From: Dasypus novemcinctus
Taxonomy: Eukaryota; Chordata; Mammalia; Cingulata; Dasypodidae
Direction: 5' to 3'
DNA: 64,000 nucleotides
Assembly (NCBI RefSeq): GCF_030445035.2
Contig: NC_080679.1
Coordinates: 119,013,992 to 119,077,991 of the forward strand
Part shown: piece by piece, positions 1-12,120 of the stretch
How positions within the stretch are numbered: the first letter of the stretch is position 1
Layout of the letters: every line of letters begins with the position of its first letter
Translations under genes and position numbers: made by a program
Notes under the pieces: generated by a model
The model's input: only the letters and a program-made list of their open reading frames with translations
What the model was told of the DNA's origin: nothing
Database searches by the model: none

Positions 1-969
1 ACACAAAACTCCACCCTCCCTCATTGACAGATACTAATTGGATGTCTATCTCACTGGTTAAGTTCCCCCAGGAACACCATGTTGCCGAACCACAGTATGG
101 GGAGCTGCGGAGTCTTAAGGATATGCTGTGGAATTTACTTGGTCCCACCTGGGACAGAAGGAGACTTATAGTTGCTGGAAGCCAGGCTGTGGATGGCAGG
201 AGATACCAGCATTGCTAAGAACAGCCATCACTTAAATGGTCAGCCCAATTAATGTAGTATATATAACTATGGGCTATAAAGACTGTCCTTGGTTATGAAT
301 AATTGAAAACATTTCCTAGAACTTTGAGGTAGATTTTTGGCCTAAGCCATTGCAATACAACTTTTATGAGACTTCTTTCACATGCAAAAAGTGGCTGATG
401 TTCTCATCAAAAGGCTATGTAGCTCAGTCAAAACTCACACAAAATCAAACGTTTAAAAAAAAAAAAAAAAGGCTATGTAGCCTGGTAAAGGAAAGGCTAC
501 TTTCTTACTGAATGCAGTTGGATTTCCTGTCTGTGACCTCCCATGTGGATAGCTTTTGCATAAATCTTCATGTTGTGTTTTTTGTTTTTTGTTTTTAATG
601 GAGGTTGAGTATGAGCTTTGGGAATCCCTGGCAAATCAGACATTATCTGTTTATACCATTCTTCTGAATGGATCCTTAGACTTGAGTCATTTGCCTCCAT
701 AATGAGTTGCAGGTGCTGGGAGAATTTGGCAACATTCTCCTTAATTGCTTGTCACATGGCTAATCTTCTGATGGGCATTAGTGCCAGGAAGATGTGTTTT
801 AAATAGCCAACAGCTGGCAGTTTTCTCACCCCTGAATTGAGGCCGATTCTTGGATTAAAAAAATTGGGAGATATAAGGGTAAAGATTCCTTTCTTTTCTA
901 ATAAATAGATCTAAGACCAGTAGTTGGGATCTGGCTTAACTTTATGAATAAAATGAGAATATCAATATA
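1..969. other. Non-coding DNA, no gene seen
   Basis: AT-rich mammalian sequence with only short chance reading frames on both strands. Apart from the tiny poly-A insertion at 409-481, described separately, I recognise no repeat family, exon or RNA gene here. Confidence 0.6.
409..481 (+). mobile_element. Very short retroposed insertion with poly-A and target-site duplication
   Basis: The 15-mer aaaaggctatgtagc occurs at 409-423 and again at 467-481. Between the copies lie about 31 bp of body (424-454) followed by an uninterrupted A run. This is the footprint of L1-type target-primed reverse transcription, reduced to almost nothing by 5' truncation. The source RNA cannot be told from so short a body. 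A local 59-bp duplication with A-run expansion is the alternative. Confidence 0.6.
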
Positions 970-1165
970 TTTCAAAGAATACAGGCTTTGGTGTAACAGA
1001 GTCCTAGGTGAGAATCCTAGCTAATTCTCATTAGCTGTGTGCCCCTGAGCAAGCTGTTAAACTCGTCTGAGTCTCAGGTTACACGTTAATAAAACTGGGA
1101 TAAAGATATCTAATCTTATAGAAGTTGTTAGAATTAGTATTAAGATAAGTGCAACACCTGGTATA
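970..1165 (+). repeat. MIR SINE
   Basis: Read on the plus strand this follows the MIR consensus: a core like 'tagctgtgtgcccctgagcaag', then 'gtctcaggtt', 'aaaactgggataa' and the 3' part ending 'acacctggtata'. Divergence is high, as expected for this old tRNA-derived family shared by all mammals. Confidence 0.8.
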
Positions 1166-1173
1166 GTGGAGGC

Positions 1174-1404
1174 CAGTGGTTCTCAAAGTTTGGGCCCTGG
1201 ACCAATAGTATCAGTAGCACCTGGGAACTTCCTAGAAATGCAATATGTTTGGCTTTCCCCCATCATCCCTAGACCTACTGAATCTAAAACTCTGGGAGTG
1301 ACCCAGCAATATGATTTAATAAGCTCTCCAGGTGATACTAGATCTTAACCAGAAAGACAGTTTTCCAGATTATTCTGATGCTAGCTAAACCTTGTGAGCT
1401 ACTG
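1174..1404 (+). mobile_element. MER5A-type hAT DNA transposon
   Basis: Begins 'cagtggttctcaaag' and ends with the inverted, decayed counterpart 'cttgtgagctactg'. In between it carries MER5A landmarks such as 'cacctgggaac', 'agaaatgcaa', 'cctactgaatc' and 'ctccaggtgat'. The flanks gtggaggc (1166-1173) and gtgtaggc (1405-1412) match at 7 of 8 positions, which fits the 8-bp target duplication of hAT elements. Non-autonomous, no coding capacity. Confidence 0.85.
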
Positions 1405-4264
1405 GTGTAGGCTTTCAAAAAAATGATTGTTAAAGTGAATAAAAGGGAGCCAGGATTCAAAATGTTAAGTAAAAACAAGATGTCAGAAGTCAAGGTCTTG
1501 TTCCCAGAATGGGTGAGAAGAATCGATGAGTAAAAAATACCAGATTACATATTTCCCAAGTGGAGCACAGTAATTTTACTGGTTTTATCTAGGTTCTTTG
1601 ACTATGCTGGATAAATGAATTTTAAGAGCACATCGGGTGAGTTAGGCCAGTAATTTATACAGGTAGGGAAGGAAGAGAAATGGGAGAAAATAACAGAAAA
1701 TAACAGAGCAGTGGTCCCAGGTAGTGAGGAAGGGGATGAAAAGGGATGAAGAGGGCTAATTTACAAGCTATAATTCCCCATTATAGAGTAGAAGTCCCCA
1801 GGGTTATTTGTGTGGCCACATGGCAGAGGGAAAATGGTGAAAGCGGTGTACAGAGGGCAGGACAGGTGTGCAGGCAAAAGTGTAAGGCTAGAGAGCGAGC
1901 TCAAGCCTCATGGTTTACTTTTAAATTGCTAATTATTCTGCCCCCTTGCTAATGGAAGAGAAGGGGCTCCAGCTGTTTGCTCCTTGGATTGATTTCCTCA
2001 CCCATCAATTCCTTAGTGAGCACCCAATGATAAAGTCCCTAGAGAATATCTGGGCTTTTCCTTGACCGCAGGAAGAAGTCTTTGTTCTAGGTAACAGAAT
2101 CCCAGGGGTGGGGTTCCTCCAGCAGCCCTCTTGGAGGTTCCAGATCCATCTATTCCCTACCTTACTAGCCTGCTTCAGTAGGGTTCCAGGTACATCATTG
2201 GCTGTCATTGGCACTGTAGTATCCTGAATCCACCCAGAACCACAATTTAGCTTGTGAATACCTGGTTACCCTCATCTGCTTTCCAGCTAACGTCATATAC
2301 TAGTACTTTTTCTCCTATCTGTTTGCTGTCAAGTCTATAGAGTCTTCTGGAGCCTTTTTGTTTTTTTCAGGCCAATAATATTTGGACTTGAGATGTGATG
2401 TTATTGGAACTTAAATGCAAACTCTTACAATGAATTAAGTGTATAAAGGCCCTATTCAAAATAATTCAAAATGTTTCATATTGATAGAATTACGATGTAG
2501 CTTATTCCTGAAGGAGAGTCATTTCTGCATAATAATTACAAGTAGTACCTATAGCCCTGTATTTTTATGCTTTCAATGAGGATAGTGAATATATTTGGCC
2601 TTTTTTAGAGAAAAGATGGCATGGACAACTTTTTCAATGTTAGCAACAATAGCTAGAATTTTTACAGATGACCATATGTTTTCATATTTATTAGTTTAAT
2701 CTGATTCCTACTCACAGCAGATAAAAAATGGGGTTGTGCTTAGCATTCTCCATGTGGTTTGAGGATATGGCTTTATAAGCGCACCAAGTCAAGACCCCTG
2801 GCTTTCTGGCAACAGCAGAGACTGTGGCTCTGTGTTGTGATACCAGATTCCACGGCGCTTGTGAGGAGGAGGAGGAGGGTGAGCGCCATCTGCCCAGACT
2901 CAAGTCTGAGAGAATTTCCTCCACAGTCAGCTGGGGGACCATCCACAACCTCCTGGAAGAGCTCCAGCCCTGTAATTACATTCTGCTTCTCAAAATCGGG
3001 CTTCATCTTTCTAATTGAATAATGCTCCATTTCATCATGCTCATTTTAGATATTTTCTCTTCTCATTTCAAGAGTGTAAATAACAGACATCTGTCATGAC
3101 TCTGAGAGGGGTAGGTGAGGCAGAGCTACTCTCCAGAATTAGGTCCCACCCCCGGAGACATCTCTGAGCAGGCAGGGTGAGACAGCCCACCAAGGGGTCT
3201 CTCTCACCCGCTTCCCTAAGCCCACACACACAGGCACCAGTTTCCCAAGTGCCTGCAGTCAGAGTGGGAACTAGCCTGAAGGGCAGCGCCAGCCCATGGG
3301 AATGTGCTTTGCTGATTAAGAAAGAAGGAACTACTTGCGCCAGACTTTATTTTCAGCTTCAATTCAGAAATCGTATTTAGTTCTTTGGCTGCTTCAAGCA
3401 ACATTTCTGAAAGAAGAAACTCTATTATTTAGGAAAATTTGTTAGTGGATGTTCATCTGCTACCCTTGGGCATTATCCCTTCTTAGTTACTGTGGGGCTA
3501 TTTGAAGGGAATGGTAGACTTTGTTCCACTCAAGTGCCCACGATGTACAAGGTAATACAGAATTTAGAACTGTGGATTATTATGGAATTTGTCTTTAAGG
3601 AACATAGGATACAATATTACGCCCTATTTACTGGTCTGGTGATAAGTCTTCCCTAAAACCGCACCCTACATCTGCACCCTACATTGATGCAGAGACCAAA
3701 ATCCTAAGTGGGATAGAGTCAGGACAGAAGATTATAAGAAATGAACCTTAGGATGGACGTGGTTCATCTTATCTCTGTTACAAGAGTTCTACCTGGAGAA
3801 CTGGCTGATTAAAAGACATTTTACAATCAAAGGCTCTGCAATAAAAAGGGAGAAAAAACACAAAATTATAGAATACAACAATTTTAAGTCTAGGACTGCT
3901 ACACAGAGTGAGGGGTTGTCCATCTATATCCCCTGGGACACCATTTACATTTTATGACACATTCTGCGGTGTACTTCCTGCACACATGTATGTGGCAGCT
4001 CTATGGGAATCCTTCTGGGAAAAAATGCAAACAGAATTTGGAAAGATGATGTAAACCTTTTAATTTAACTATTCACAATTTGGGATTTTCTTGTAGCCTG
4101 ATTTTGCTACAAACCAGATTTTAGGCAAATCCTACAGACTTGGTTTGGCAGATTTTCTCTACTCTCAACCTTCTAAAGAAATGCTCCATGGATATCATCC
4201 CAAATCGCTCCAGATTGAGGAATGAGCAAACATAAGGGAGGAGTTTAACCACGGATCATGTAGA
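1405..4264. other. Non-coding interval with a locally GC-rich patch
   Basis: No exon or gene is recognised. Around 2750-3030 and 3100-3340 the sequence is more GC-rich and has several CpGs (for example in 'ccacggcgcttg' and 'gagcgccatc'). Short frames are open there on both strands, but none matches a protein I know. The remainder is ordinary AT-rich sequence. Confidence 0.5.
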
Positions 4265-4712
4265 TTTATGGTTATTGTGGTTATTATCTTGTGGTAACGG
4301 AGGAACTTGAAACATTGCTATAAAGGTAGTGGTTGCCAGCGTTCAGGGAAGGGGAAGGATGAATAGGTAGAACACAGGGCATTTCGAGGGCATTGAAATT
4401 GTTCTGTATGATACTGCAATGACAGACACATGACATTATATATTTGCCAAAGCCTATAAAACTGTACAGCACAGAGTGTAAAGCATAATGTAAACTATGG
4501 ACTTTGGTTAGTATTGGTGCTTCAATACTGGTCAGTCAATTATAACAAATGTACTACCCTAATGTAAAATGTTAATAATAGGGGAAACCATGTGTGTGGG
4601 TGTGTGTGGAGGGGGTTCTAGAGGAATTCCCTATACTTTTGGTATAATTTTTCTGTAAATCTAAAACTTCTTTAAAAATAAGATTTATCATCACAAAACA
4701 AAGACATTAAGG
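4265..4712 (+). mobile_element. L1 3' UTR fragment (old L1M type)
   Basis: Contains the 3' UTR phrases of old mammalian L1s in order: 'ggtagtggttgccag', 'gtatgatactgcaatg', 'acacatgacattatata', 'gtaaactatggactttgg', 'aacaaatgtac', and a 3' tail 'ctaaaacttctttaaaaata'. Only the 3' end is present, so this is a 5'-truncated copy. Confidence 0.8.
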
Positions 4713-4769
4713 AAAATGAAGATAAATTAAGCAGCAAATATTAAAATTCTGTTGCTCTCGCATGTGTGG

Positions 4770-5226
4770 GGAAAAAAGAAATGTTCTTATGATGGTTAGG
4801 CTATTGTGTCAACTCAGCCAGGTAATTGTGCCCAGTTGTTTGGTCAAGCAAGCACTGGGCTAACTGTAATACAAGGGTATTTATGGACTTTAGTCACTAT
4901 TGACTTACTGCAGTGGTAAATCATAGATAGCTGGTTATAATTACATCAATCAGGGAGATTGCCATCAGCAATGAGTGACACTTAACCCAGTCAGTTGAAT
5001 GCCTTAAAAGGGAAAGTGATTCCAGCATTGAAAGAGAATTTCCCAGCTCCTCTTTGGATAGCCAACATCTCCCAGAACTCGTCAAGAACCTTCATTGGTC
5101 TTTCATTGCCTGCTTGTGGGACTTGTGCATTCCCATGGCTGTTTGAGAGACCCTTATATAATCACATACTATTGACAGATATCTCTTGTTGATTCTGTTT
5201 CCCTAGAGAACCTTGACTAATATAGT
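4770..5226 (+). mobile_element. LTR (ERVL/MaLR-like), solo
   Basis: Starts near 'atgatggttaggctattgtg' and ends 'gattctgtttccctagagaac' then 'cttgactaatata', which is a typical 3' end of a widespread class of mammalian LTRs. No internal sequence follows, so I read it as a solo LTR. Exact family not determined. Confidence 0.6.
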
Positions 5227-5870
5227 TCTAATGCCCACTTTCAAAAAATATGAGGTCCCCATATTTTTTTTAACATAACATTAAAAAAAAAATAGAGAAA
5301 GAGAGAAAAAAAGACTTCTCCCTCCAACCAAAGGACGAGAAAAGTGGGAGTCTAACAAGACGAAAAATGCTACACAATTACCCTCCAGCCAGACACCAGA
5401 GAAAAATCGCAGTTCTATTCTCATTCCCCCCCTGCGCAGGCTGAATGGAGAGCTAGACTCCCACACTTGCTGGGCTGTAACAAAGATAGAATCAGAGAAG
5501 GCCAGGGAATTTTCCTCCCCTTCAGGTGATAACAAACCCCCTCCCACCACAGTGACCATGGAGATTGGGGGGGGGGGCCTGGGTTCCCACTCCCACCTGT
5601 GATAACAAGGCACCTCTCCCCCTCCAAGCTAGGGTAATAGCAGAGGAAGCTTAGTGGAGAATCAGACCTTTCAACTCCGCTCAGTCCTAATGAGGCCGTC
5701 CTCCCCCAACCATGTTATGGAGATCACGTGGAAAGCTGTAACCAGGTCCCCCTGCCCCTCCCAGCCTGGGTGGTACCAGCTGAGCACTTCTTAATTCCTG
5801 ACCCACAGGACCCTGAGAGGGAATAAAAAATTGTTTTAAGCCAATAAATTGTGGAGTAAACAGCAGTAGC
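5227..5870. other. Unclassified repeat-like interval
   Basis: Contains 'caaaaaatatgaggtcc' (5242 on), which resembles the extreme 3' end of the L1 at 13.2 kb, then an A-rich stretch, a GC-richer block with a run of G near 5569-5578, and a tail 'ttgttttaagccaataaatt'. It looks like a mosaic of repeats, but I cannot name the family. The 110-codon minus frame in it is low complexity and not credible. Confidence 0.4.
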
Positions 5871-8575
5871 TAAATGGAATAATATGCTATTGATATGTCA
5901 CAATAATATGATCACGGGCAATTTTTTTATTTGGCTGATTTTTTTTCTGTACTGCTGATAATAAGCATTTATTATTTTTGTACACAAAAGATAGTTTCAG
6001 AGGCATGGACATTTTTTCCCTCTTTTCATCTGTTTTGTATCTTCATTTTAAAAATGTATAGACTTTTTTTTTGTGTTGTATGAAAATATGGAATATTTCT
6101 TACAGTTGAAAAAAAAAACACATAGAAAAATAAATCCCCACTTTCAGTGACAATCTCAGCCCCACCGTCTCCCTAGATATTCCAACTAGGAACACTGTCC
6201 TGGGCTTTCATCTCATGGCCAAAACATGTAGTCTTTTACATTTTTTCTTCTCTACTACAAAATTTATCTTTCTGTCTCATTTCCTTGTCTCATTCCTTTT
6301 CTGCTTGATAATAGTAAAACTAGTTCATGTTACTCTATACAAGACACTAAGGTGATAAATAAATACAGATAACCCACACGCATTGACAAAGTGGTCTTCT
6401 TCAGATAATACTCTACCTCTTCCCAGCTCAAACTGTGAGGTTTATCAAAAGCAATTCATTTGCATAGCCTTTGTCTTCTGACTCTCCATCCACATTTTGG
6501 ACCCTCCCTTCCTTACTCTTGGGGTTACTCTTATCCTTTCCTTCCAGGATCCCAGCTCCTCTCCCTCAGTCCACACTGCCAATTTAAAGCTATTCCTTGT
6601 ATCTTAGCTCTCTGGAGTACAGTGTGAAGGTGGGGGGTGGTGACGGCATTTTGAACTCCAGGTCTTGTGGAGTGGAGGGTAAGCTCCAGCAGAGGTGAAG
6701 CAGAGGGTAAGCTCCAGGCAGAGGGCCAGAGAGTGACTTCCCAAGTTGCAAGGTGCATTCTCATGAAAGTGTTATAGAAAGTTTCTTTATTACTCTAGAT
6801 GTGAAGTACAACTTTATCAGATGAGCATGTGCAAACTTAGATGCACAAACACCTCAAGAGCAAAAATATTAATTATTTGTATAAACAAATAGAGGAAAAG
6901 AAATCGTTTTATAAGCATCCTATAACTTGCAAAGCCAGCTCTTTTCAATGGAGTTAGATCTTTACATTTCTAGGGAGAGAAATAACTGTCTTCGCCCTGC
7001 CTTGTTTGTCCAGAAAATAGAGCCTCAAAGAGAGGGCATAAACCTATTGTTTTATTAAAGAGTTCTGTCCCAGCGGATGGGAGTGATGGATAATGGAGTG
7101 AGAGAGAGAAGGGAGAGTAAAACTTTCTAGAATGCCTTAGTGAGATGACAATTATTAAGTGCAATTGATTGCTTGATCAAGCAGGACTGTTGGAGAAACG
7201 GTCTTAGAATAACCCACTGGGGTGAGAAAGGAGGAAGATTTTATTCTCTGGGTTCAGTAGCCATTGTTCAAAGTTTAGCTCACCGTCTTCCCTACACTTA
7301 GTACCTATGTGGTCACTAGGTGGGGATCTATGATGGTTTTAAGGGGGAAACTTGGGTGGGAGGCAAGAAGGGCAGTGTGTGGTAAGGGGCAAGTTCCTGA
7401 AGGCTGGGCCAGCGTGGAGGAGTGGAAGCCCTTGTATCAATGGGGCCAAGAGAATGTAAAGTGGTCCACAAGAGGTGACAGTGTCTTTCTTACATTTTCG
7501 CCACTTCTCAAATTATATAGCCTTGGGCATGAGTCAAAGAAGAAATTAATTCATCACTAAACCATATGCCATCTGTTTTCTCCCTCCCTTTCTTCCTACT
7601 TCCTTCTTTCCTTTATTGTTTCATAAAGGAAACCCATGCCAATATTCACACACTCACACTCCAAATAGTACCAAATGAGTTATATGAAAAGTAACTCTCC
7701 CCTAGCTAAGTCTTACTTCCCAGAAGAAACCACTTTTTAATTACTTTGAAAGAAAAATGACTTTACTGCTTTTTTTTTAAAAAATGACACATTGCCTTCA
7801 TTTAAAATCCAACCAAAAATGAAAAGTACTAAAGAGAAAGTTAAAAATCATTTCAAATCCTACCACCCTGAAATAATCATTAACATTAGGTGAATAGCTT
7901 TTTAGGCATTGCTTCAAATATAAAGGAGATAGGAAGATATACATATGAATAGGTGATAGATATAAAGATACACTTTTATTAAAATGAGAAAGTGCATATT
8001 ATTTTTCCTTAAAACTATTCAGTTTATTTTATCTGAATTTTTACAGAAGGAAAAGAAAATGCAATGCAACTAAATGATAGCAGAAATGCAGATAAGTATT
8101 TTCTTATCAGAAGAGATGTAGTTTATCTTAAATCTTACGTGTTTCCTCTCCAATAAAAACAAAAGAATGTGAAAAGCCATAAGAATTTGGAGTGATTATA
8201 TACTTTTTAAACTTCATTTTTAAATTTAGCTTTATGCCAACTAATTCATTACCATGAAAGATGGGGAAATAGTTCTCTTACCCTTCTTGGCACATTTTTT
8301 TTCCCTCTCTTCCCAGTTTTGGTTGTTATAGTATTATTTTTATGTTTTCAAGGTTTATAATCTTCATAGTACCCATAATTCTCACAATTGCATAATCTTT
8401 CTTGAGTATGTAATTGAATTCAGGTCTCCACCAATCAATTTATAATGCCTTCTGTCCTACCAGGTTCTTTATTTTTATTTATTCTTGAGTTGGCTGGATT
8501 TTATCATCAAAATGACTTTATTTTCCCTGAGTTCTTGAATGATTAAGAACATCAGTTTGTTGTCTTTATACTTAC
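5871..8575. other. Non-coding DNA, no gene seen
   Basis: AT-rich. The phrase gagggtaagctccag occurs at 6675 and again at 6703, a 28-bp-period local duplication. The block 7750-8110 may be a decayed L1 remnant. Nothing else could be assigned. Confidence 0.5.
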
Positions 8576-11234
8576 TGTTTTAGCTTCTTAAACTGCCTAA
8601 AGCAGATACCAGGAAATGGATCGGCTTATGCAATAGGAATTTATTCATTTACAGTTAGAGTCTGGGAAAATGTCCAAATCAAGTCATCATCAAGGTGATA
8701 CTTTCTTCCTGGAGAATAGCTGCTGGAGATCCTTGACTTTTCTACCACATGACAGGGCACATGACAGTGTCTGCTGGTCTCTCCCTTCTCTTCCAGGTTT
8801 TGTTGATTTCAGGCTCTTGCTTTCCTGGCTTTCTCTTCTTTCTCTCTGTATTCATTCTGTTTATGAATGACTCAAGTAAGACAATTAAGACCCATCCTGA
8901 ATGAGGTGGGTCGCACCTTACCTGAAGGAGCCTCATTGAATGGTCCTACTTACAATAGGTTTACATGCACAGGAATGGATTAAATTTAAAAACATATTCT
9001 TCTCTGGGATACATACAACTTCAAACCCACCACAGTCTACCCTCTCGACTACCAAAAGCTATGTTCTTTCCATTTGCAAATACATTTATTCCATCACAAT
9101 ATCCCAAAAGCCTTAAATCATTTCAGTAACAATTCAGTAACAATTAAAGTCTCATCAAAATTGATTATTGGCGTAGTCTGTCCTTGAGCACAATACTCCT
9201 CCTTCTGTGAACCTGTGAAATCTAGAGAAGTTATCTGCTTCCATTACACAAAGTAGGGACAGGCATAAGATAAACATTTCCATACCAGAAGGTAGAAATT
9301 GGAAGGAAACAGGGACAGAGGCCTCAAACAATCCCCCTACAAGGTATACTCTGTTATAGTTCAAAGTATGAGAGTCATCTATGGAATAATGTTTTGTCCT
9401 CCAGACCTGATAAAGTGACAAACCCACCCCTTCCAAATGCTTGCACGGTGGCCATGCTCTCTCTGAACACAGGGGTGAAGCTTCCACCCTCTGAGAACAC
9501 TGGTATGATGGTCACTCTCTCTGTAACCCTGCAATATAGGCTCCAATCTCTGAGAACACTTCGGTGGTAGCACTCATTCTGAACAACTGAGAAGGGGGCC
9601 CACCCCCTCGAAGCTCTGGTGCAGACTCATCATTTTCACACACATAGTTGCGCCCACTCTCATGACCTGAAGAGATATCTTTGGTCCAGACTTCAGCTAC
9701 CTTTATTCTGCCCTTGAAGTGATTTTCCCTTCAATTTGTCCTTTCTCTTTCCGCAGTGGTTTCATTCATACAGATTTCACAGAAAACTTGTCAGTTTTGC
9801 ATGTAGCACACAGGGGTCCCATCTATCATACAGTAGGACTTTCCACAGGTCATTCCTGGGTAACTACATTTCCAATCCTGTCTTGCACTGATATGGCTGA
9901 CTGGATTCATGTTCAATTAAACCCTCACATTGAGCACTATTCTCCAGGGACTTGCTTTCCAGAAGCTCAGAATTCTCCAAACCATAATTTTCTGGTTTCT
10001 TTGTGCCCAGCTTATTCCTTTCCTGTCACATTTTACTATAAGTTGCAAGGAGAAACCAGGCTGCACTTTCAACACTTAACTTGGAAATCTCCTTGGCTAA
10101 ATATTCAAGCTCATTGTTCTCAAATTCTGCCTTCTATCTGACATCAGAACTCAATTTTGCCAAGCTCTCTGCCACTTTAAAGCAAGGGTTACCTTTCTTC
10201 CAGTTTCCAATAACATCTTCATCATTTCTGTCTAAGACATCATTGATGGTACCTTTAGAATCCATATTTCGATCAACAGTCTCTTCAAAGCAATTGAAGC
10301 ACCTCTCTCTATTTATCAAGCACCTCACTATTCTTCCAGCCTCTACTTATTACTCAATTCCAAAACTGTTTCCAAATTTTTGGTACTTGCAATAGCAACA
10401 CCCACTTTCTTTGTACCCAAATCTGTTTTTGTGTCCTAGCCTGCTTCAAATAGTTACCATGAAATGAGTTGACTTAAGGAATGGGAATTTATTTACTAAT
10501 GGTGAGAGTCTGGAAATATGTCCAAATCAAAGCATCTTCAAGGTCATGCTTTCTTCCTGAAGACTGAATGCTGGAGACTCTTGGCTCTTCTGCCACATGG
10601 CAAGGCACATGGTGGTTTCTTCTGGTCTGCCCTTCTCTTCCAAGTTTTATTGATTTCAGCTTCTTGCTTCCATGGTTCTCTCTTCTTTTTTAAATTTTAA
10701 ATTTTTTTAAAAATCTGCTGCCCCCCAGAGATGGCTCTTAGTCATCTGTTTGCTCATTGTTTTTGCTTGTTGTTTAATCATTGTCTGTTTGTTTTTTCTT
10801 TAGGAGGCACTGGGAACTGAACCTAGGACTTCCCATGTGCGAGGCAGCTACTCAATTTCTTTAGCTGCATCTGGTCCTAGCTTGTTTGTTTTTGCTAGTT
10901 GTCTGCTTATTGTTTTTCTCAATATCTGCTTGTTGTCTGCTCATTGTTTGTTTGTCTTCTTTAGGAGACACCAGAAATCAAACCCAGGACTTCCCATGTG
11001 GGAGACAGGCATTCAACTGCTTGAGCCACATACACTCCCCTCTTTTCTCTACATTCGTTCTGGTTATAAAGGACTCCAGACCCATTCTGAATAAAGTGGT
11101 TTGCACTTTAACTGAAGTAGCCTCATCAAAATATTCTACTTACAATGGGTTCACACCCACAGGAATGGAATAGATTAAGAACATATTTTTTTGGGGGGGG
11201 GAGGAGTGGGTACATACAGCTTCAAACCACTACA
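8576..11234 (-). mobile_element. Complete MaLR-type LTR retrotransposon
   Basis: Two related LTRs flank about 1.4 kb of internal DNA. The first LTR on the plus strand (8576-9034) begins 'tgttttag' and ends 'cacca ca'. The second (10432-11234) begins 'tgtcctag' and ends 'actaca'. Shared phrases include 'tgtccaaatcaa', 'cttcaaggt' or its variant, 'tgatttcag' and 'cacaggaatgga'. The internal segment 9035-10431 shows the THE1/MST-type internal region in reverse ('ttacctttcttccagtttcc', 'cattcttccagcctctac'-like text, 'cacccactttctttgtaccc'). Flanks cttac (8571-8575) and cttaa (11235-11239) fit a 5-bp target duplication. MaLR elements encode no protein and depend on ERVL enzymes; no long frame is seen here. 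A SINE interrupts the second LTR. Confidence 0.85.
10686..11040 (-). mobile_element. DAS-SINE-like element nested in the MaLR LTR (older, two-unit form)
   Basis: It interrupts the LTR between 'ttccatggttctctcttc' and 'ttctctacattcgttctgg', which are contiguous in the sister LTR at 8.8 kb. The element has two successive units, each ending in a tRNA-like head in reverse ('aacctaggacttcccatgtg' and 'aacccaggacttcccatgtg'). The order of insertion is therefore MaLR first, SINE second. Confidence 0.75.
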
Positions 11235-11382
11235 CTTAAAGAGCACCTTGCATAGATATTATATTCTTAGACCACCTTTCTTTCCCCCAACTGTCTCTGG
11301 ACTCTACTTCATGACTTCCTGAATTAAATTTCAACTAGCCCTTTGACTAAGTCTTCAAGAATCATGCTGTGAAAAGATTTTT

Positions 11383-11733
11383 TTTATCGCTGCCCCCCCC
11401 CCACTTGGGCTTGCTTGCTGTCTGCTCTCTGTGTCCATTTGCTGTGCATTCTTCTGTGTGTCTGTATTTATTTTTATTTATTCCCCCCCCCCCTTGCGAC
11501 ATGCTTGTTGTCTGCTCTCTGTGTCCATGCACTGTGTGTTCTTCTGTGACTTTACTTGTCTCCCTTTTTGTTGCATCACCTTGCTGAGTTGGCTCTCTGT
11601 GGTGCTTGCAGCCTGGGTAGCACTCCACAGCAGGTGGGCGAACCTGCCTTCACAAGGAGGCCCCAGGACATGAACCCAGGGCCTCCCATGTGGTAGATGG
11701 GAGCCCAATCGATTGAGCCACAGCTGCTTCCCT
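11383..11733 (-). mobile_element. DAS-SINE
   Basis: tRNA-derived SINE inserted in reverse. The head near the right end contains 'gaacccagggcctcccatgtg' minus one base and 'gattgagccacagctgcttc'. The body is the family's 'gtctgctctctgtgtccat' text and the left end is T-rich. The 15-bp sequence tgtgaaaagattttt flanks it at 11368-11382 and 11734-11748, a perfect target-site duplication. Confidence 0.85.
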
Positions 11734-11939
11734 TGTGAAAAGATTTTTATTTTTCCAAGAAAGAATATTGGATTATTTTCCTGAGCTCTTCTGTATTTGA
11801 GAATGCCAACTTATTGTCTTTAAAATTGAATAACTCTGTTGACTATTTTTCCTTCAAAATTCAATGTTTTTCTTCTCAAATAAAGGGTTGCTTCTTTTTT
11901 CCTGTTACAATAATTATATAACTTTGTTTATTGATTTCC

Positions 11940-12120
11940 AGATGCTTTATGATCATTACCTCCTTATTCACATTTCCACAATAACCCTGCATGGATCATC
12001 CTGTAATTCCTATTTCATTGACCAAGAAGTTGGGGTGAAGAGAGGTTAATAATTTTCTCAGGATCACACAGACAGTCAGGGGAGGCAGGAAATATACTCA
12101 AGCCTGTCTGCTGCCAATAT
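11940..12120 (-). repeat. MIR SINE
   Basis: Reverse MIR text: 'cctatttcattgaccaagaag', 'gagaggttaataattttctc', 'ggatcacacagacag', 'ctcaagcctgtctgctg'. Old and diverged. Confidence 0.75.

Noticed and set aside
9155..10141. Frames of 110 and 140 codons within the MaLR internal region
   Set aside because: MaLR internal DNA is non-coding and the frames show no gag or pol motifs.
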